Below are positions 10,611 to 19,314 of a stretch of DNA of 64,000 bases, piece after piece. Position 1 is the first letter of the stretch. Every line of letters starts with the position of its first letter. The position numbers and the translations under genes are program-made. Below the pieces are notes generated by a model. It was not told the DNA's origin. It made no database searches and was given only the letters and a program-made list of their open reading frames with translations. This DNA comes from Pantoea sp. 1.19 (lineage in GTDB: Bacteria; Pseudomonadota; Gammaproteobacteria; Enterobacterales; Enterobacteriaceae): contig NZ_MRBS01000002.1 of assembly GCF_001922585.1 (NCBI RefSeq), positions 186,001 to 250,000 on the forward strand, read 5' to 3'.

Positions 10611-10687
10611 CGGCACGTAGCGCAGCCTGGTAGCGCACTGTCATGGGGTGTCAGGGGTCGGAGGTTCAAATCCTCTCGTGCCGACCA
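10611..10687 (+). tRNA. proL: tRNA-Pro (GGG)
   Basis: 77-nt cloverleaf with encoded CCA. The acceptor stem is CGGCACG / CGTGCCG, the T arm carries GGTTCAAATCC, and the anticodon loop ATGGGGT gives anticodon GGG for CCC codons. Location after yejM matches E. coli proL. The anticodon stem CTGTC/GTCAG keeps the U30-U40 mismatch of E. coli proL and shows a compensatory U28-A42 pair where E. coli has C-G. Confidence 0.97.
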
Positions 10688-10697
10688 AATTATCCCA

Positions 10698-10738
10698 AAC
10701 TAAAAAGGGCTAATCGCAAGATTAGCCCTTTTTAGTTG
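10698..10738 (+). terminator. Terminator of the tRNA-Pro gene
   Basis: Perfect 17-bp inverted repeat (10698-10714 with 10721-10737), loop CGCAAG, with the T-rich strand CCCTTTTTAG forming the right arm. It lies 10 bases after the tRNA CCA and is symmetric enough to act in both directions. Confidence 0.9.
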
Positions 10739-12020
10739 TGCACGGCGGCGTACTACTGCTATCACCTTGCGCCGCCCTGTTTCTAATACCCTGCGCATTC
10801 TGCCGGCTCGGCACCATAGCACTCCGTGCACGCTTGCCACTCTGTCAAACGCGCCCGGGAGTGTGGGTAACGGAAGCCGCAGCGGGCGTTACGCTGTCTG
10901 TTGAGTCACCCCTCGGTCGAACGGAGCGTATGCCAGCGCGCCGCAGGCGGCCAGCACTGGCGGCATGACGTGCACCACGTCTGGTATCTGTCGCAGCAGC
11001 GTCAGCGCGCCGCTGCCCCCTCAGGGAGCGCGGGCTGGCGTCGATACCGACAAGCCGGCTAAGGCTCTCGTTGAGCAAGAAAGAGGGTGGCCGGACCGGA
11101 TACTCACGTGCGACGGACAGGCAAAAGTCCCGCCGCGGTGGCCGGCATTTTTCATCGCCGGCTGCATTTTTCTACGATTGTCCTGTTCAGCACGTCATTA
11201 TCGGGCGCTCCCATACGATCTTCCCGATGCAGAGATCACGCCCGGTCTTCCCCTTGCGGGCTAAGCCTGCCTCCCGGAGCGACATAAAAATCGTGCGCCT
11301 TCTGCGCATCTTCATCACCCCGATGATTCCAGCGGGATCCCACGCTTTGAGAAATGAGTACCTGACGTACTGATTTTATATGCTTTATATCAACGTGACG
11401 ATCCGGTGAATGACACCGCGTGACCTGTTTCCGTTCAGTCAGGGGATAATGCCTTGCTCATTGATAGGGGTCATCTACACCACAACTGCCCGTCCAGCCG
11501 TTGTGCAATAAGGAGCACCGCTGTTACCCGGATGTTCAATACCGGCAGGTGTAACGCCTCACTGTTAGAGACTTTCCGGGCATGAGCGGAAGACGTTCGG
11601 CCTGGACGGTTGATGTGAGATAGCCCTCAGCCCTGAAGGCATGTCGCTGGCGACCTGCAGGTTTGGTCGCGCGGCGCCCCCGGGAGCGGCCCGTCGGATC
11701 GGGTGGCTGCCCCCCGGGCAGGGGATCCCCCTGCCAGAAACGTCCCGACCCACTGTTCGCCACGGCCTGCGCCGCGCCGCCGGGTGACGCCACCCGCACT
11801 CCGGGCGCGCAGCACCGCGTCTTGCTCACACGACCAACGACCCGCGCTCTTTCCCCCGTCATCCGCGTTTAGCAGCGGTCATCCGGGCCTCAGGGGCGCC
11901 ATCATCAGGATGCCTGCCTGCATATCCCCTCTTTTCACCTCCGGCTGACCGTTCTCTTCCGCGAGGCATCGCCGGCATTGGCCGCCCGGTGCCCCCTTTT
12001 ATCGCTCTGCCGGCGGCGAG
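10739..12020. other. Gene-free tRNA-proximal region
   Basis: About 1.28 kb without a supportable gene. All open frames are under about 110 codons, lack recognisable protein sequence and overlap each other on several strands, as in non-coding GC-rich DNA. A more AT-rich patch lies at about 11360-11480. I see no integrase, IS ends or repeat of the tRNA 3' end inside the window. In E. coli this chromosomal interval carries many genes, so this may be the scar of a deletion or of a decayed insertion. Confidence 0.6.
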
Positions 12021-12770
12021 CTACTGCGCGACATAGCCACCGTCAACCAGCAGGCTGGTACCGGAGATATAGCTGGCGGCATCGCTGGCGAGAAAGGCCA
12101 CCGCGCTGGCAACCTCTTCCGCCCGGCCCAGTCGTCCCAGGGGATGCAGCGCAATCAGCCGCTGCCGTTCACTGTCGCTGAGCCCCTTCAGCAGCGGCGT
12201 ATCAATGTAGCCCGGGCATACCGCGTTGACCCGGATCCCGTGTTTGGCGTAGTCCAGCGCCAGCGTTTGCGTCAGCAGTTTTACCCCGCCCTTTGAGGCG
12301 CTGTAGGCGGTAACGCCGGCGCGACCGACCCAGGAGTGAATGGAGCCGGTGTTGACGATCGCCCCTCCCCTGCCCTGGTCTAACCAGTAAGCAATCGCGT
12401 ATTTATTAAGCAAAAATACCCCACTGAGATTCACCGCCAGCGTCTGCTGCCAGTCGAGGTAGCTGAGCGCGGTCGCCGGACCGTCTCTCGCTATGCCAGC
12501 GTTGGCACAGACCACATCCAGCCCGCCAAATGCCTCCACGGCAAACGCAATAACCCGCTGGTTATCCTGCTCGCGGGTGGCATCGAGCGGGAAAAACCGC
12601 GCCTGCCCACCGCCCTGACGCAGCGCTGCCGCGACGGCCTCGCCTTTCTCTTCGCTGACATCGGCGATCACCACCGCCGCCCCCAGCTGACAACACTGCC
12701 GCGCAATCGCTTCGCCGATGCCGCTGGCCGCTCCGGTGATGATAACCACCTTACCGCATAATGAGATCAT
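12021..12770 (-). CDS. SDR family NAD(P)-dependent oxidoreductase
   Basis: 249-residue classical short-chain dehydrogenase. Cofactor motif TGAASGIG is at 12-19, Asp at 37 after the second strand (favouring NAD over NADP), NAG at 90-92, catalytic Ser 143, Tyr 156 and Lys 160 in YSASK, and the C-terminal ISGTSLLVDGGYVAQ. It resembles 3-oxoacyl-ACP reductase/glucose dehydrogenase-like SDRs; the substrate cannot be told. It stands alone, flanked by about 1.28 kb and 0.92 kb of gene-free DNA, so there is no operon partner. An AT-rich patch at 12917-12975 may hold its promoter. Confidence 0.9.
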   Translation of the reverse strand: MISLCGKVVIITGAASGIGEAIARQCCQLGAAVVIADVSEEKGEAVAAALRQGGGQARFFPLDATREQDNQRVIAFAVEAFGGLDVVCANAGIARDGPATALSYLDWQQTLAVNLSGVFLLNKYAIAYWLDQGRGGAIVNTGSIHSWVGRAGVTAYSASKGGVKLLTQTLALDYAKHGIRVNAVCPGYIDTPLLKGLSDSERQRLIALHPLGRLGRAEEVASAVAFLASDAASYISGTSLLVDGGYVAQ

Positions 12771-13688
12771 GGCTGTTTCTCCCGTCCTTGTGAGGGCATC
12801 AGGCCGGCCAGTGGCCGGTCGTCGCCGATGGCCTGGTATAGCAGCCCGCCGCGTCGCTCACCAGCCGGCAGACACATTTGCATAAGGTTTACTACGCGCT
12901 GAGGCGATTGCCCACAGCAGGACACTTTTTAACGTTACTTATTTGATTAAACAGTAAATGTAATCGGAATTCGGGCGTCAGCGGCTGGCCTGAGGTCAAC
13001 GCCGCGCTGACAAGAGGAGGGCGTCGGCCGCCATGATCACCGTCCACACGGCGGGCGATCGTCGTCGCGGCGCGAGCGGGCCCGCGTGGGACGGGCCATG
13101 ATCCGCAGCGTGGCGCGAGCGGATATCCGCTATCTGAACAGGGTCTTTGCGCCGCCAGCGACAGCCGGACCGCCGCCCGCGCGGTACGCGCTATACCAAG
13201 CCGGGCGGCGCCTTTACGCTGTCCGCTCCGCCGCCGCCGTGACGACACCCGGCGGCGGCGGAACGGGACGCGTTAGCCCTGCCCGTTTTCATCCCCCGTC
13301 CGCTCAGCGGCGGCAGTTTGACACCGTTTTGTCGCCGGCCTCCTCTTCCAGACGCCGGCGCCGGAGGGTGTCATCGGCTCTGTCACCACCACGTCACCGC
13401 ACGCCGGCATGCTACAGACTCAACGGCGGCGGCGGTCGCGTCCAATACCCGTTATTCAGGCCAGTGCTTCGCTTCACGCCGGGACGCTGCGGCTGCCGGG
13501 CGTCGTGAGCAAGGTGGCGCTGGCGTTCAGCGCCGGCAGCGAAGCGTTTTTGCCGCGGCTGCGCCCTTGGCGCAAAGCTTATCCGCAGCGAACGATTATT
13601 CAGCGTCTCGCGCAAAGGCTTATGATTCCCCCGCCTGCGCAATCCGCGCCGCGTCCAACGACGCGGCGCACGCCGGCGTTGGGCAAAC
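12771..13688. other. Gene-free GC-rich region between the SDR gene and yojI
   Basis: About 0.92 kb with no convincing gene. Open frames are Arg/Pro/Ala-rich shadows. An AT-rich island at about 12917-12975 may be the SDR promoter region. A perfect 10-bp hairpin lies at 13646-13669, downstream of yojI, without a U tract. Confidence 0.55.
13646..13669. other. Hairpin downstream of yojI
   Basis: Perfect 10-bp stem GCGCCGCGTC / GACGCGGCGC with loop CAAC, about 20 bases after the yojI stop on the minus strand. No T run follows, so it is not a canonical intrinsic terminator. It may protect the mRNA 3' end. Confidence 0.5.
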
Positions 13689-15350
13689 TCAGGGGTGCCC
13701 CACCGGCTCCCCGGTGCGGGACACCGCATCGCGGCTGGCCTGTTCCCGCGCCTCGCCGCGCAACTCGCTGAGCTGGCCGGCGCGCATCTCCAGCAGCCGA
13801 TCCGCTTGGGCAAAATAGTGGTCGTCGTGGCTGATCGCCAGTACGGTTTTCCCTTCCGCTGAGAGCCAGGGCAGGATCTCATGATAAAACACCCGACGGA
13901 AATGCGGATCCTGATCCGCCGCCCATTCGTCGAGCAGCAAAATGTCGCGGCCTTCACAGGCGGCCAGCAGCAGCGCCAGTCGCTTACTCTGTCCTTTTGA
14001 TAGCGAGAGCGACAGCACCTGGTTGCCCGCCAGCCGCAGTCGCGTCGCCATCTGCAGGCGCTGAAGCCAGGCGTCGACCCGCGCCGGATCCGCCGGCGCC
14101 CCCTGCGCATCAATCAGCCGGTCAAACAGGTGCACATCGGTAAACACCGCGGAAAACAGGCTGCGGTAATCCGGCATCATCGCCGCCGTCACCGGCTGGC
14201 CATCCAGCAAGATCTCCCCGCTGTGCGGGGTATATAAGCCGGTCAGCAGCAGCGCGAGGGTCGATTTACCACTGCCGTTGCCGCCAATCAGAAAAACCCG
14301 CTCGCCGCGCCGCAGGGTCAGATTGATCGGTCCGACGCGAAAGCCGCCGTCGGAGTAGTCAAAGCAGAGATTGCGCAGCTCCAGCGTGTGCCAGTCGGCG
14401 GGGGCCTGCACCGGCGCGAATCCCGGCTGCCACGGCGCCAGATCGAACGCCTCCAGCTTGCGGTACGCCACCTGGGCGCTGAGCAGGGTCGGCAGCGCAC
14501 CCACCGCCGCCAGCAGCGGGGTGCGCAGAAACAGCAGGGTCAGCGAGTAGGTTGCCGCCACCGCCGTATCGGCCCAGCCGAGGCCGTTGGCCATCCAGAA
14601 AGCCATGCCAATGGCGCCGAGCATCATGATATTTGACCAGTTTACCGCGCTGAGGTGAAAGGTGTCGGCGCGCACAATGTGGTGGCGGTATTCGCGAGCA
14701 TTGGCCTGATAGACCTGCTGGTAGATTTGCGCCGCGCGCGTGCGGTTGAGGGTCAGCTCCTTACGCCCTTCGATCAGTGTCTGATAATCCGCGTACAGGC
14801 GGGATTCCGCCTCGCGGGTATCGGCAAGGTGGCGATAAACCCGCGACACCAGCAGCCAGCTGCCGACCAGCGTCACCGCGACCCACAGGGCGGTGATCAG
14901 CATCATTTTCGGCGACAGCCATGCCAGGTAAACGGCGGAGGCCAGCGTCAGGATCACCCCCTGCAGCAGCTCCGGCAGGCGCACAAACGCCACGGTAATA
15001 TTGCGCACATCGCTGGTCACCCCGGCCAGCAGCTCGGCGTTGCCTATCTGCTCCAACCGCTCCAGGCGGGTATCCAGCATTCGCTTAATGAACTCGCCGC
15101 GCAGGCGCCAGACAAAGTGATGGCCGAGCAGCGTCAGCGCCAGCTGGCCCGCCAGCGTGACCGCCATCAGCACCAGCAGCAGCGCGATAAAACCGGGCAG
15201 TACGCCGCCGGCTCCCCCGGTGGCCACAATCAGCTTTTGATTGATGAACGCAATCAGGCCAATACCCAGCCCGGCCCCCAGCAGATTGAGCAGCAGCACG
15301 GCCAGAAAAGCGCCGCGATACTGACGATACACCACCCCTAATAACGCCAT
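13689..15350 (-). CDS. yojI: ABC transporter ATP-binding protein/permease YojI
   Basis: 553-residue fused ABC exporter (E. coli YojI 547) that extrudes microcin J25 with TolC in E. coli and resembles the siderophore/cyclic-peptide exporter family. Six transmembrane helices fill about 1-310; the ATPase domain has Walker [10 protein letters not shown], a divergent signature [10 protein letters not shown] and Walker B DILLLDEW. Long identical stretches such as [20 protein letters not shown] match E. coli. The ATG at 15350 has GAGGAG seven bases upstream and matches the family start; a codon 18 bases earlier is unlikely. alkB lies upstream. Confidence 0.94.
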   Translation of the reverse strand: MALLGVVYRQYRGAFLAVLLLNLLGAGLGIGLIAFINQKLIVATGGAGGVLPGFIALLLVLMAVTLAGQLALTLLGHHFVWRLRGEFIKRMLDTRLERLEQIGNAELLAGVTSDVRNITVAFVRLPELLQGVILTLASAVYLAWLSPKMMLITALWVAVTLVGSWLLVSRVYRHLADTREAESRLYADYQTLIEGRKELTLNRTRAAQIYQQVYQANAREYRHHIVRADTFHLSAVNWSNIMMLGAIGMAFWMANGLGWADTAVAATYSLTLLFLRTPLLAAVGALPTLLSAQVAYRKLEAFDLAPWQPGFAPVQAPADWHTLELRNLCFDYSDGGFRVGPINLTLRRGERVFLIGGNGSGKSTLALLLTGLYTPHSGEILLDGQPVTAAMMPDYRSLFSAVFTDVHLFDRLIDAQGAPADPARVDAWLQRLQMATRLRLAGNQVLSLSLSKGQSKRLALLLAACEGRDILLLDEWAADQDPHFRRVFYHEILPWLSAEGKTVLAISHDDHYFAQADRLLEMRAGQLSELRGEAREQASRDAVSRTGEPVGHP

Positions 15351-15426
15351 AACCCGGCTCCTCAGCAAATCAGCAGCAGGCAGTTTACTGGCGGCACCGG
15401 CGAGTGCAACCGTTATTGAGCAGGGG

Positions 15427-16068
15427 TTAGCGCACCTTACGGAAGGTTAAATTGAAGCGGTACTCACCGGTCAGCGGATGGCGATCGGGTTTCAGCGGCA
15501 GAATACCGTGATAGCGCAGGCGCGACGGGCCGCCCCACACCACCACGTCACCGTGCTCCAGCAGCAGACGCTGACAGGCGGCTTCGCGGGTCAACCCGCC
15601 AAACAGAAATACCGCCGGCAGGCCCAGCGATACCGAAACGATTGGCTGGCGCAGATCGCGCTCGTCTTTGTCCTGATGCAGGGTCAGTTTTGCGCCCGGT
15701 GCGTAGCGGTTAATCAGGCAGGCATCGGGGGTGAAGTCGGCAAAGCCCGCATCGTCAGCGGCCTCGCGCGCCAGCTGGCGAAACAGCGCGGGCATCGGCG
15801 GCCAGCGGCGCCCGTTGGCCGCATCGGCGGACTCGTAGCGGTAGCCGTGGCTGTCGCTGCCCCAGCCCAGTTCGCCGCAGTTGGTCATCGCCACCGACAT
15901 CACGTGGCCACCAGGGGTGATGCGGTGCCAGAAGGGGTTGGCGGCGGCTATCTCATCAATCGCCTGTAAAAACGCGGCCCCCCGATCGCGCACCCGCCGG
16001 CGGAACACCACCGCTCCCTCGGCGAGCGGCTCCTGCCAGGGCGCTTCGCCGGCAAACAGATCGAGCAT
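15427..16068 (-). CDS. alkB: DNA oxidative demethylase AlkB
   Basis: 213-residue Fe(II)/2-oxoglutarate dioxygenase that repairs 1-methyladenine and 3-methylcytosine in DNA and RNA. The iron ligands His131, Asp133 (LHQDKD) and His187 (RYHG) and the 2-oxoglutarate arginines 204 and 210 (RFNLTFR) fall at exactly the E. coli positions. In E. coli alkB is cotranscribed with ada, which lies between it and apbE; here ada is absent and apbE lies 41 bases upstream. Induction by alkylation damage through Ada would therefore have to come from an ada gene elsewhere, or not occur. Confidence 0.96.
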   Translation of the reverse strand: MLDLFAGEAPWQEPLAEGAVVFRRRVRDRGAAFLQAIDEIAAANPFWHRITPGGHVMSVAMTNCGELGWGSDSHGYRYESADAANGRRWPPMPALFRQLAREAADDAGFADFTPDACLINRYAPGAKLTLHQDKDERDLRQPIVSVSLGLPAVFLFGGLTREAACQRLLLEHGDVVVWGGPSRLRYHGILPLKPDRHPLTGEYRFNLTFRKVR

Positions 16069-16109
16069 GATTCACCTGCTAATTACTGGATGGATCCCCA
16101 GTGTAGCAA

Positions 16110-17138
16110 CTAGTTCTCGATCAGAAAAGCGGCAAACTGCGGCGACATCCAGCTCTCAAAGCGATCGCCCCGTTTGCTGATCAGATAGACCGCCAGCTTC
16201 TCGCGCAGCGCCACCGCCTTCGCCTGCTCAAGGCCGAGAACCATCAGTCCGGTATCCCAGCCGTCGGCCTCCAGCGCGGTGGTGGCAATCACCGTCGCCG
16301 ACACCAGTTTATGGGTTATCGGACGACCGGTACGCGGATCGATAACGTGCGAAATGCGCTGCCCGTCCAGTTCATAATAGTTGCGGTAGCTGCCGGAGGT
16401 GCTGATGCCGTGCCCCTGCAGATCAATCCGCGCCTGCACGGCATTTTCGCGATCGGTCGGTTTCTGAATTGCTACCCGCCACGGACGGCCGCCACTGTTA
16501 CTGCCGCGCGTCAGCACCGCACCGCCCACCGATACCAGATAGTTTGTGAGCCCCTCCTGCTCCATCAGTCGCGCAAGATGGTCGGTGGCAAAGCCCTCTC
16601 CCACCGTAGAGAGATCGACCGACAGGGCCGGCAGCGTTTTTTGCAGATACTGTCCGTCGTCGCGCTGTATCACCCGCAAATACTGCAGGCCGGTGTCGGC
16701 TTTCGCCGCGGCAATTGCCTGCGGGTCCGGCGTTGTCGGCGGTGCCTTAACCGGACCAAACCCCCACAGGTTTACCAGCTGACCCAGCGTAATGTCCATC
16801 GCTCCGTCGGTTTTGCGGCCAATACGCAGCGACAGGGTGATGATATCCGCCATGTTCTCGCTGACCCGCTGCGGTTCGCTGCCGCGATACTGATTAAAGC
16901 GCGACAGCGCCGAATCGGCTTTCCAGGTCGACAGCTCCTGGTCATCGGCATCCAGCTGCTGCTGAATTTTTTGCCGCAGCGCCGCGGCGCGCGCGGCGTC
17001 AATACCGGCGACGTTAACCCGCCAGACGGTGCCCATGGTTTTCCCCTCCAGCACCTGCGCGGGCGGCGGGGCGCCGTCGCAGGCGGTGAGAAGAATAAGG
17101 GCCAGCGCGATGCTGGTGCGACAGAGGATGTTTCCCAT
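16110..17138 (-). CDS. apbE: FAD:protein FMN transferase ApbE
   Basis: 342-residue periplasmic lipoprotein that attaches FMN to threonines of Na+-translocating redox complexes such as Rnf. The signal peptide ends in the lipobox LTAC with Cys at 20. FAD and metal-binding marks visible are KTMGTVWRV, STVGEGFATDHLA, VSVGGAV and SHVIDPRTG. The ATG at 17138 (AGGAAC just upstream) is chosen over an in-frame start at 17219, which would place a charged stretch before the signal peptide. It is adjacent to ompC as in E. coli. Confidence 0.94.
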   Translation of the reverse strand: MGNILCRTSIALALILLTACDGAPPPAQVLEGKTMGTVWRVNVAGIDAARAAALRQKIQQQLDADDQELSTWKADSALSRFNQYRGSEPQRVSENMADIITLSLRIGRKTDGAMDITLGQLVNLWGFGPVKAPPTTPDPQAIAAAKADTGLQYLRVIQRDDGQYLQKTLPALSVDLSTVGEGFATDHLARLMEQEGLTNYLVSVGGAVLTRGSNSGGRPWRVAIQKPTDRENAVQARIDLQGHGISTSGSYRNYYELDGQRISHVIDPRTGRPITHKLVSATVIATTALEADGWDTGLMVLGLEQAKAVALREKLAVYLISKRGDRFESWMSPQFAAFLIEN

Positions 17139-17278
17139 ACGGTGTTCCTGTGGCTGTGGTAAAAGCCGCCATTGTACGCCCTCATCCGATTCTGAATTGT
17201 CGCTGAGCGCCTTGACCACAAAGCTTACCCGCGCGAGGATCGGCCGCCTGTCAATGCGTACGCTGAATGAGGCTCCTG

Positions 17279-17395
17279 ATGATGCAAAATATCCTGCTGA
17301 TCCTGCTGCTAAGCGCGCTGGTCATTTTCTGCGGCTACAAGTACCTGCGCGGCCAGCGCCGTCGCGGCCTGCCCCGCCCGCCACATCGCAGATAA
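17279..17395 (+). CDS. Putative small single-pass membrane protein
   Basis: 38-codon ORF with two possible ATG codons (17279, 17282) behind GAGG at a good distance. It encodes a hydrophobic helix (NILLILLLSALVIFCGYKY) followed by a very basic tail (RGQRRRGLPRPPHRR), the look of a positive-inside small inner-membrane protein. I do not recognise it. It lies alone between divergent apbE and the next small ORF. Evidence is ribosome binding site plus topology only. Confidence 0.45.
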   Translation: MMQNILLILLLSALVIFCGYKYLRGQRRRGLPRPPHRR

Positions 17396-17545
17396 CACCC
17401 GCTGCTGCATAACGGTGCAGCGGCGCCGCTTTTCGGGGAGCCACTGCGTGCGATTAGCTGGTCGCGCCGGCGCGGGCGGCGCGTTATCAACCTGGCACAA
17501 CTCCTGCTTGGTATCACCTCACCCAAGCCCTTCAGGAGACTCGCC

Positions 17546-17710
17546 ATGATCCTTAGCCATGATACCCTTAGCCGGTTACACCAACTATTAATCAAATATT
17601 CGGCGTTTACGCTCGCCGGTACCGCTATGGAAGGGGCGCGGCTTGACGTCGAGCGCTGGCAGGAAAGAGAGGAGCCGGCGGCGGAGAGCGATCCCGCCGC
17701 GCAGCCATAA
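17546..17710 (+). CDS. Small hypothetical protein
   Basis: 54-codon ORF starting at ATG 17546 with a strong AGGAG site eight bases upstream. It encodes a helical, amphipathic N-terminal half (MILSHDTLSRLHQLLIKYSA) and an acidic, Ala/Pro-rich C-terminus. There is no signal peptide or recognised domain. Its stop overlaps the A run of the ompC terminator. It lies in the same direction as the preceding small ORF, 150 bases apart. Function is unknown. Confidence 0.45.
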   Translation: MILSHDTLSRLHQLLIKYSAFTLAGTAMEGARLDVERWQEREEPAAESDPAAQP

Positions 17711-17737
17711 AAAAGGCGTGCGATGACTCCGCACGCC
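17709..17737 (-). terminator. Rho-independent terminator of ompC
   Basis: Stem GGCGTGCG / CGCACGCC (17715-17722 with 17730-17737), 7-nt loop. Read on the minus strand it is followed by six T residues. It lies 22 bases after the ompC stop. Confidence 0.88.
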
Positions 17738-17759
17738 CACTACCCGCCGCGCTGGCCGG

Positions 17760-18878
17760 TTAGAACTGGTACACCAGCCCCAGCGCAACGATGTCGTCGG
17801 TATTGATGCCGGCGGCATCGGTGAACGTACTCTTATCCATCAGGTTGATTTGGTAATCGACATAGGTGGACATATTTTTGTTGAAATAGTAAGTCGCGCC
17901 AACATCAACGTACTTTTTCAGATTCTGGCTGCCGTAGCCTTCAATGTCGTGACCGCGGGATGAGATGAACGCCAGCGACGGACGCAGGCCGAAGTCGAGC
18001 TGATATTGCGCAACCAGCTCCCAGTTATCCGCCTTGTTAGCATAGCCATACGCGGTCGCGGAGGCGTCGCCGAAGCGGGTTGCGTTGTAAGAACGGGTGT
18101 ACATCGCTGCCAGGTAGAGATTGTTGGCGTCGTATTTCAGGCCGCCGGTGTAAGCCTGCGCTTTGTCACCGCGCCCGAGGATTGCCGCGCTGCCCGGCGT
18201 CTGGCCGTTTTGCGCACGGGTACGGTCGGACTGGAACATCGCGGCGCCAATGCCGAGGCCCTGGCCTAAATCGTAGGTGGTACTCATGCCCCAGCCATCG
18301 CCGTTCTCACCCAGCACGCTGCGACCTCCGGGCGATTCGGTCGGGTTATCATTCTTGCCCTGATACTGTAGCGCGACGTTCAGGCCATCCACCAGGCCAA
18401 AGAAGTTGCTGTTGCGGTAGGTGGCCATGCCGCTGCCGCGTTGAAACAGGAAGTTATCGGCGCCGTAGGTGTCACCACCGAACTCCGGCAGCACGTCAGT
18501 CCAGGCACCGATGTCGTAGGCAACCCCGTAATTACGGCCGTAATCGAACGAGCTGCCTTCGCCAAAGCGTAACCCGGCATAGCCGACGCGGGTGTAGTTG
18601 TCAGCCGAACCCTGCGCTTCAGCATTGTTCAGCGCCACCTGATATTCCCACTCGCCGTAGCCGGTCAGCTGGCTGGAGATTTGCGTTTCTCCTTTGAGCC
18701 CGAAGCGCATGTACGACTGATCGCCGTCGCTACCATCATTGTCAGAAAAATAGTGCAAACCGTCCACTTTTCCAAACAGATCAAGTTTGTTGCCGTCTTT
18801 GTTGTAAATTTCTGCAGCACCGGCGGATCCGGCGGCCAGCAGTGCGGGAATGCACAGGGAGAGAATGCGTTTTTTCAT
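17760..18878 (-). CDS. ompC: OmpC-type general porin
   Basis: 372-residue outer-membrane trimeric porin for small hydrophilic solutes. The signal peptide ends AGSAGA before mature [20 protein letters not shown]. The constriction loop motif PEFGGDTYG is present, and the last residue is Phe (VALGLVYQF), the porin assembly signal. Assignment as OmpC rather than OmpF rests on the neighbours apbE and divergent micF. A GAGGG site precedes the ATG. Confidence 0.94.
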   Translation of the reverse strand: MKKRILSLCIPALLAAGSAGAAEIYNKDGNKLDLFGKVDGLHYFSDNDGSDGDQSYMRFGLKGETQISSQLTGYGEWEYQVALNNAEAQGSADNYTRVGYAGLRFGEGSSFDYGRNYGVAYDIGAWTDVLPEFGGDTYGADNFLFQRGSGMATYRNSNFFGLVDGLNVALQYQGKNDNPTESPGGRSVLGENGDGWGMSTTYDLGQGLGIGAAMFQSDRTRAQNGQTPGSAAILGRGDKAQAYTGGLKYDANNLYLAAMYTRSYNATRFGDASATAYGYANKADNWELVAQYQLDFGLRPSLAFISSRGHDIEGYGSQNLKKYVDVGATYYFNKNMSTYVDYQINLMDKSTFTDAAGINTDDIVALGLVYQF

Positions 18879-19001
18879 GGTTTACCCTCTTTTTTATATG
18901 CCACTGCCACTAACTTGTAAAACTAAGTCAGTTTACGCATGTTATGTCGGGTCAGGAAATAATCTATCAAGAAAATGCTACCAAATACATGAAGATGTTT
19001 C

Positions 19002-19033
19002 ATTATAGAGCCCAGGTATGGCAAAACGTAAAC
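19002..19033 (-). promoter_or_regulatory. ompC promoter with OmpR-like site
   Basis: On the minus strand a consensus -10 TATAAT (19007 down to 19002) has no good -35. Instead GTTTACGTTTTGCC (19033 down to 19020) lies there, close to the OmpR C-box TTTACATTTTG. A weak -35 replaced by an OmpR site fits EnvZ/OmpR-activated ompC. The predicted leader is about 120 nt. The rest of 18879-19188 is AT-rich regulatory DNA shared with micF. Confidence 0.65.
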
Positions 19034-19188
19034 TTTGCGCAGAAGACAATCAGATAAAGCTGATAAACAGACAATTTTTTCCCACAAAAATCAGTTATAA
19101 ACTATTAAAATCAATTTGTTATGAAGATCACCCACTCTAAGCACTGAAAGTTAAACGCCCATGCGGTCGGATCAATAAAATACGCCTC

Positions 19189-19285
19189 GCTATCATCATT
19201 TTATTTCACTATTACCGTCATTCACCCCGAATGCATTTGACACCCTTTATTTTTTCTTGCCGAACCTTGCGTTCGGCTTTTCTTT
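19189..19285 (+). ncRNA. micF: MicF antisense small RNA
   Basis: Divergent from ompC. It begins GCTATCATCATT, the conserved 5' end of MicF that pairs with ompF mRNA, and continues with ATTACCGTCATTCA as in E. coli. The body then diverges. It ends in a terminator: stem GCCGAAC / GTTCGGC (19259-19265 with 19271-19277) and TTTTCTTT. A -10 like TAAAAT lies at 19176-19181. MicF blocks translation of ompF and other targets with Hfq. The length of about 97 nt fits the E. coli 93 nt. Confidence 0.9.
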
Positions 19286-19314
19286 GTCTGCTCCCCGGCG
19301 ATGCCAGCAACCGG

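Noticed and set aside
11071..11373. 100-codon ORF as an accessory gene near the tRNA
   Set aside because: No recognised sequence, overlaps other frames, no convincing ribosome binding site.
13412..14113. 233-codon Arg/Cys-rich frame at the 3' end of yojI
   Set aside because: Out-of-frame shadow of the yojI ATPase domain.
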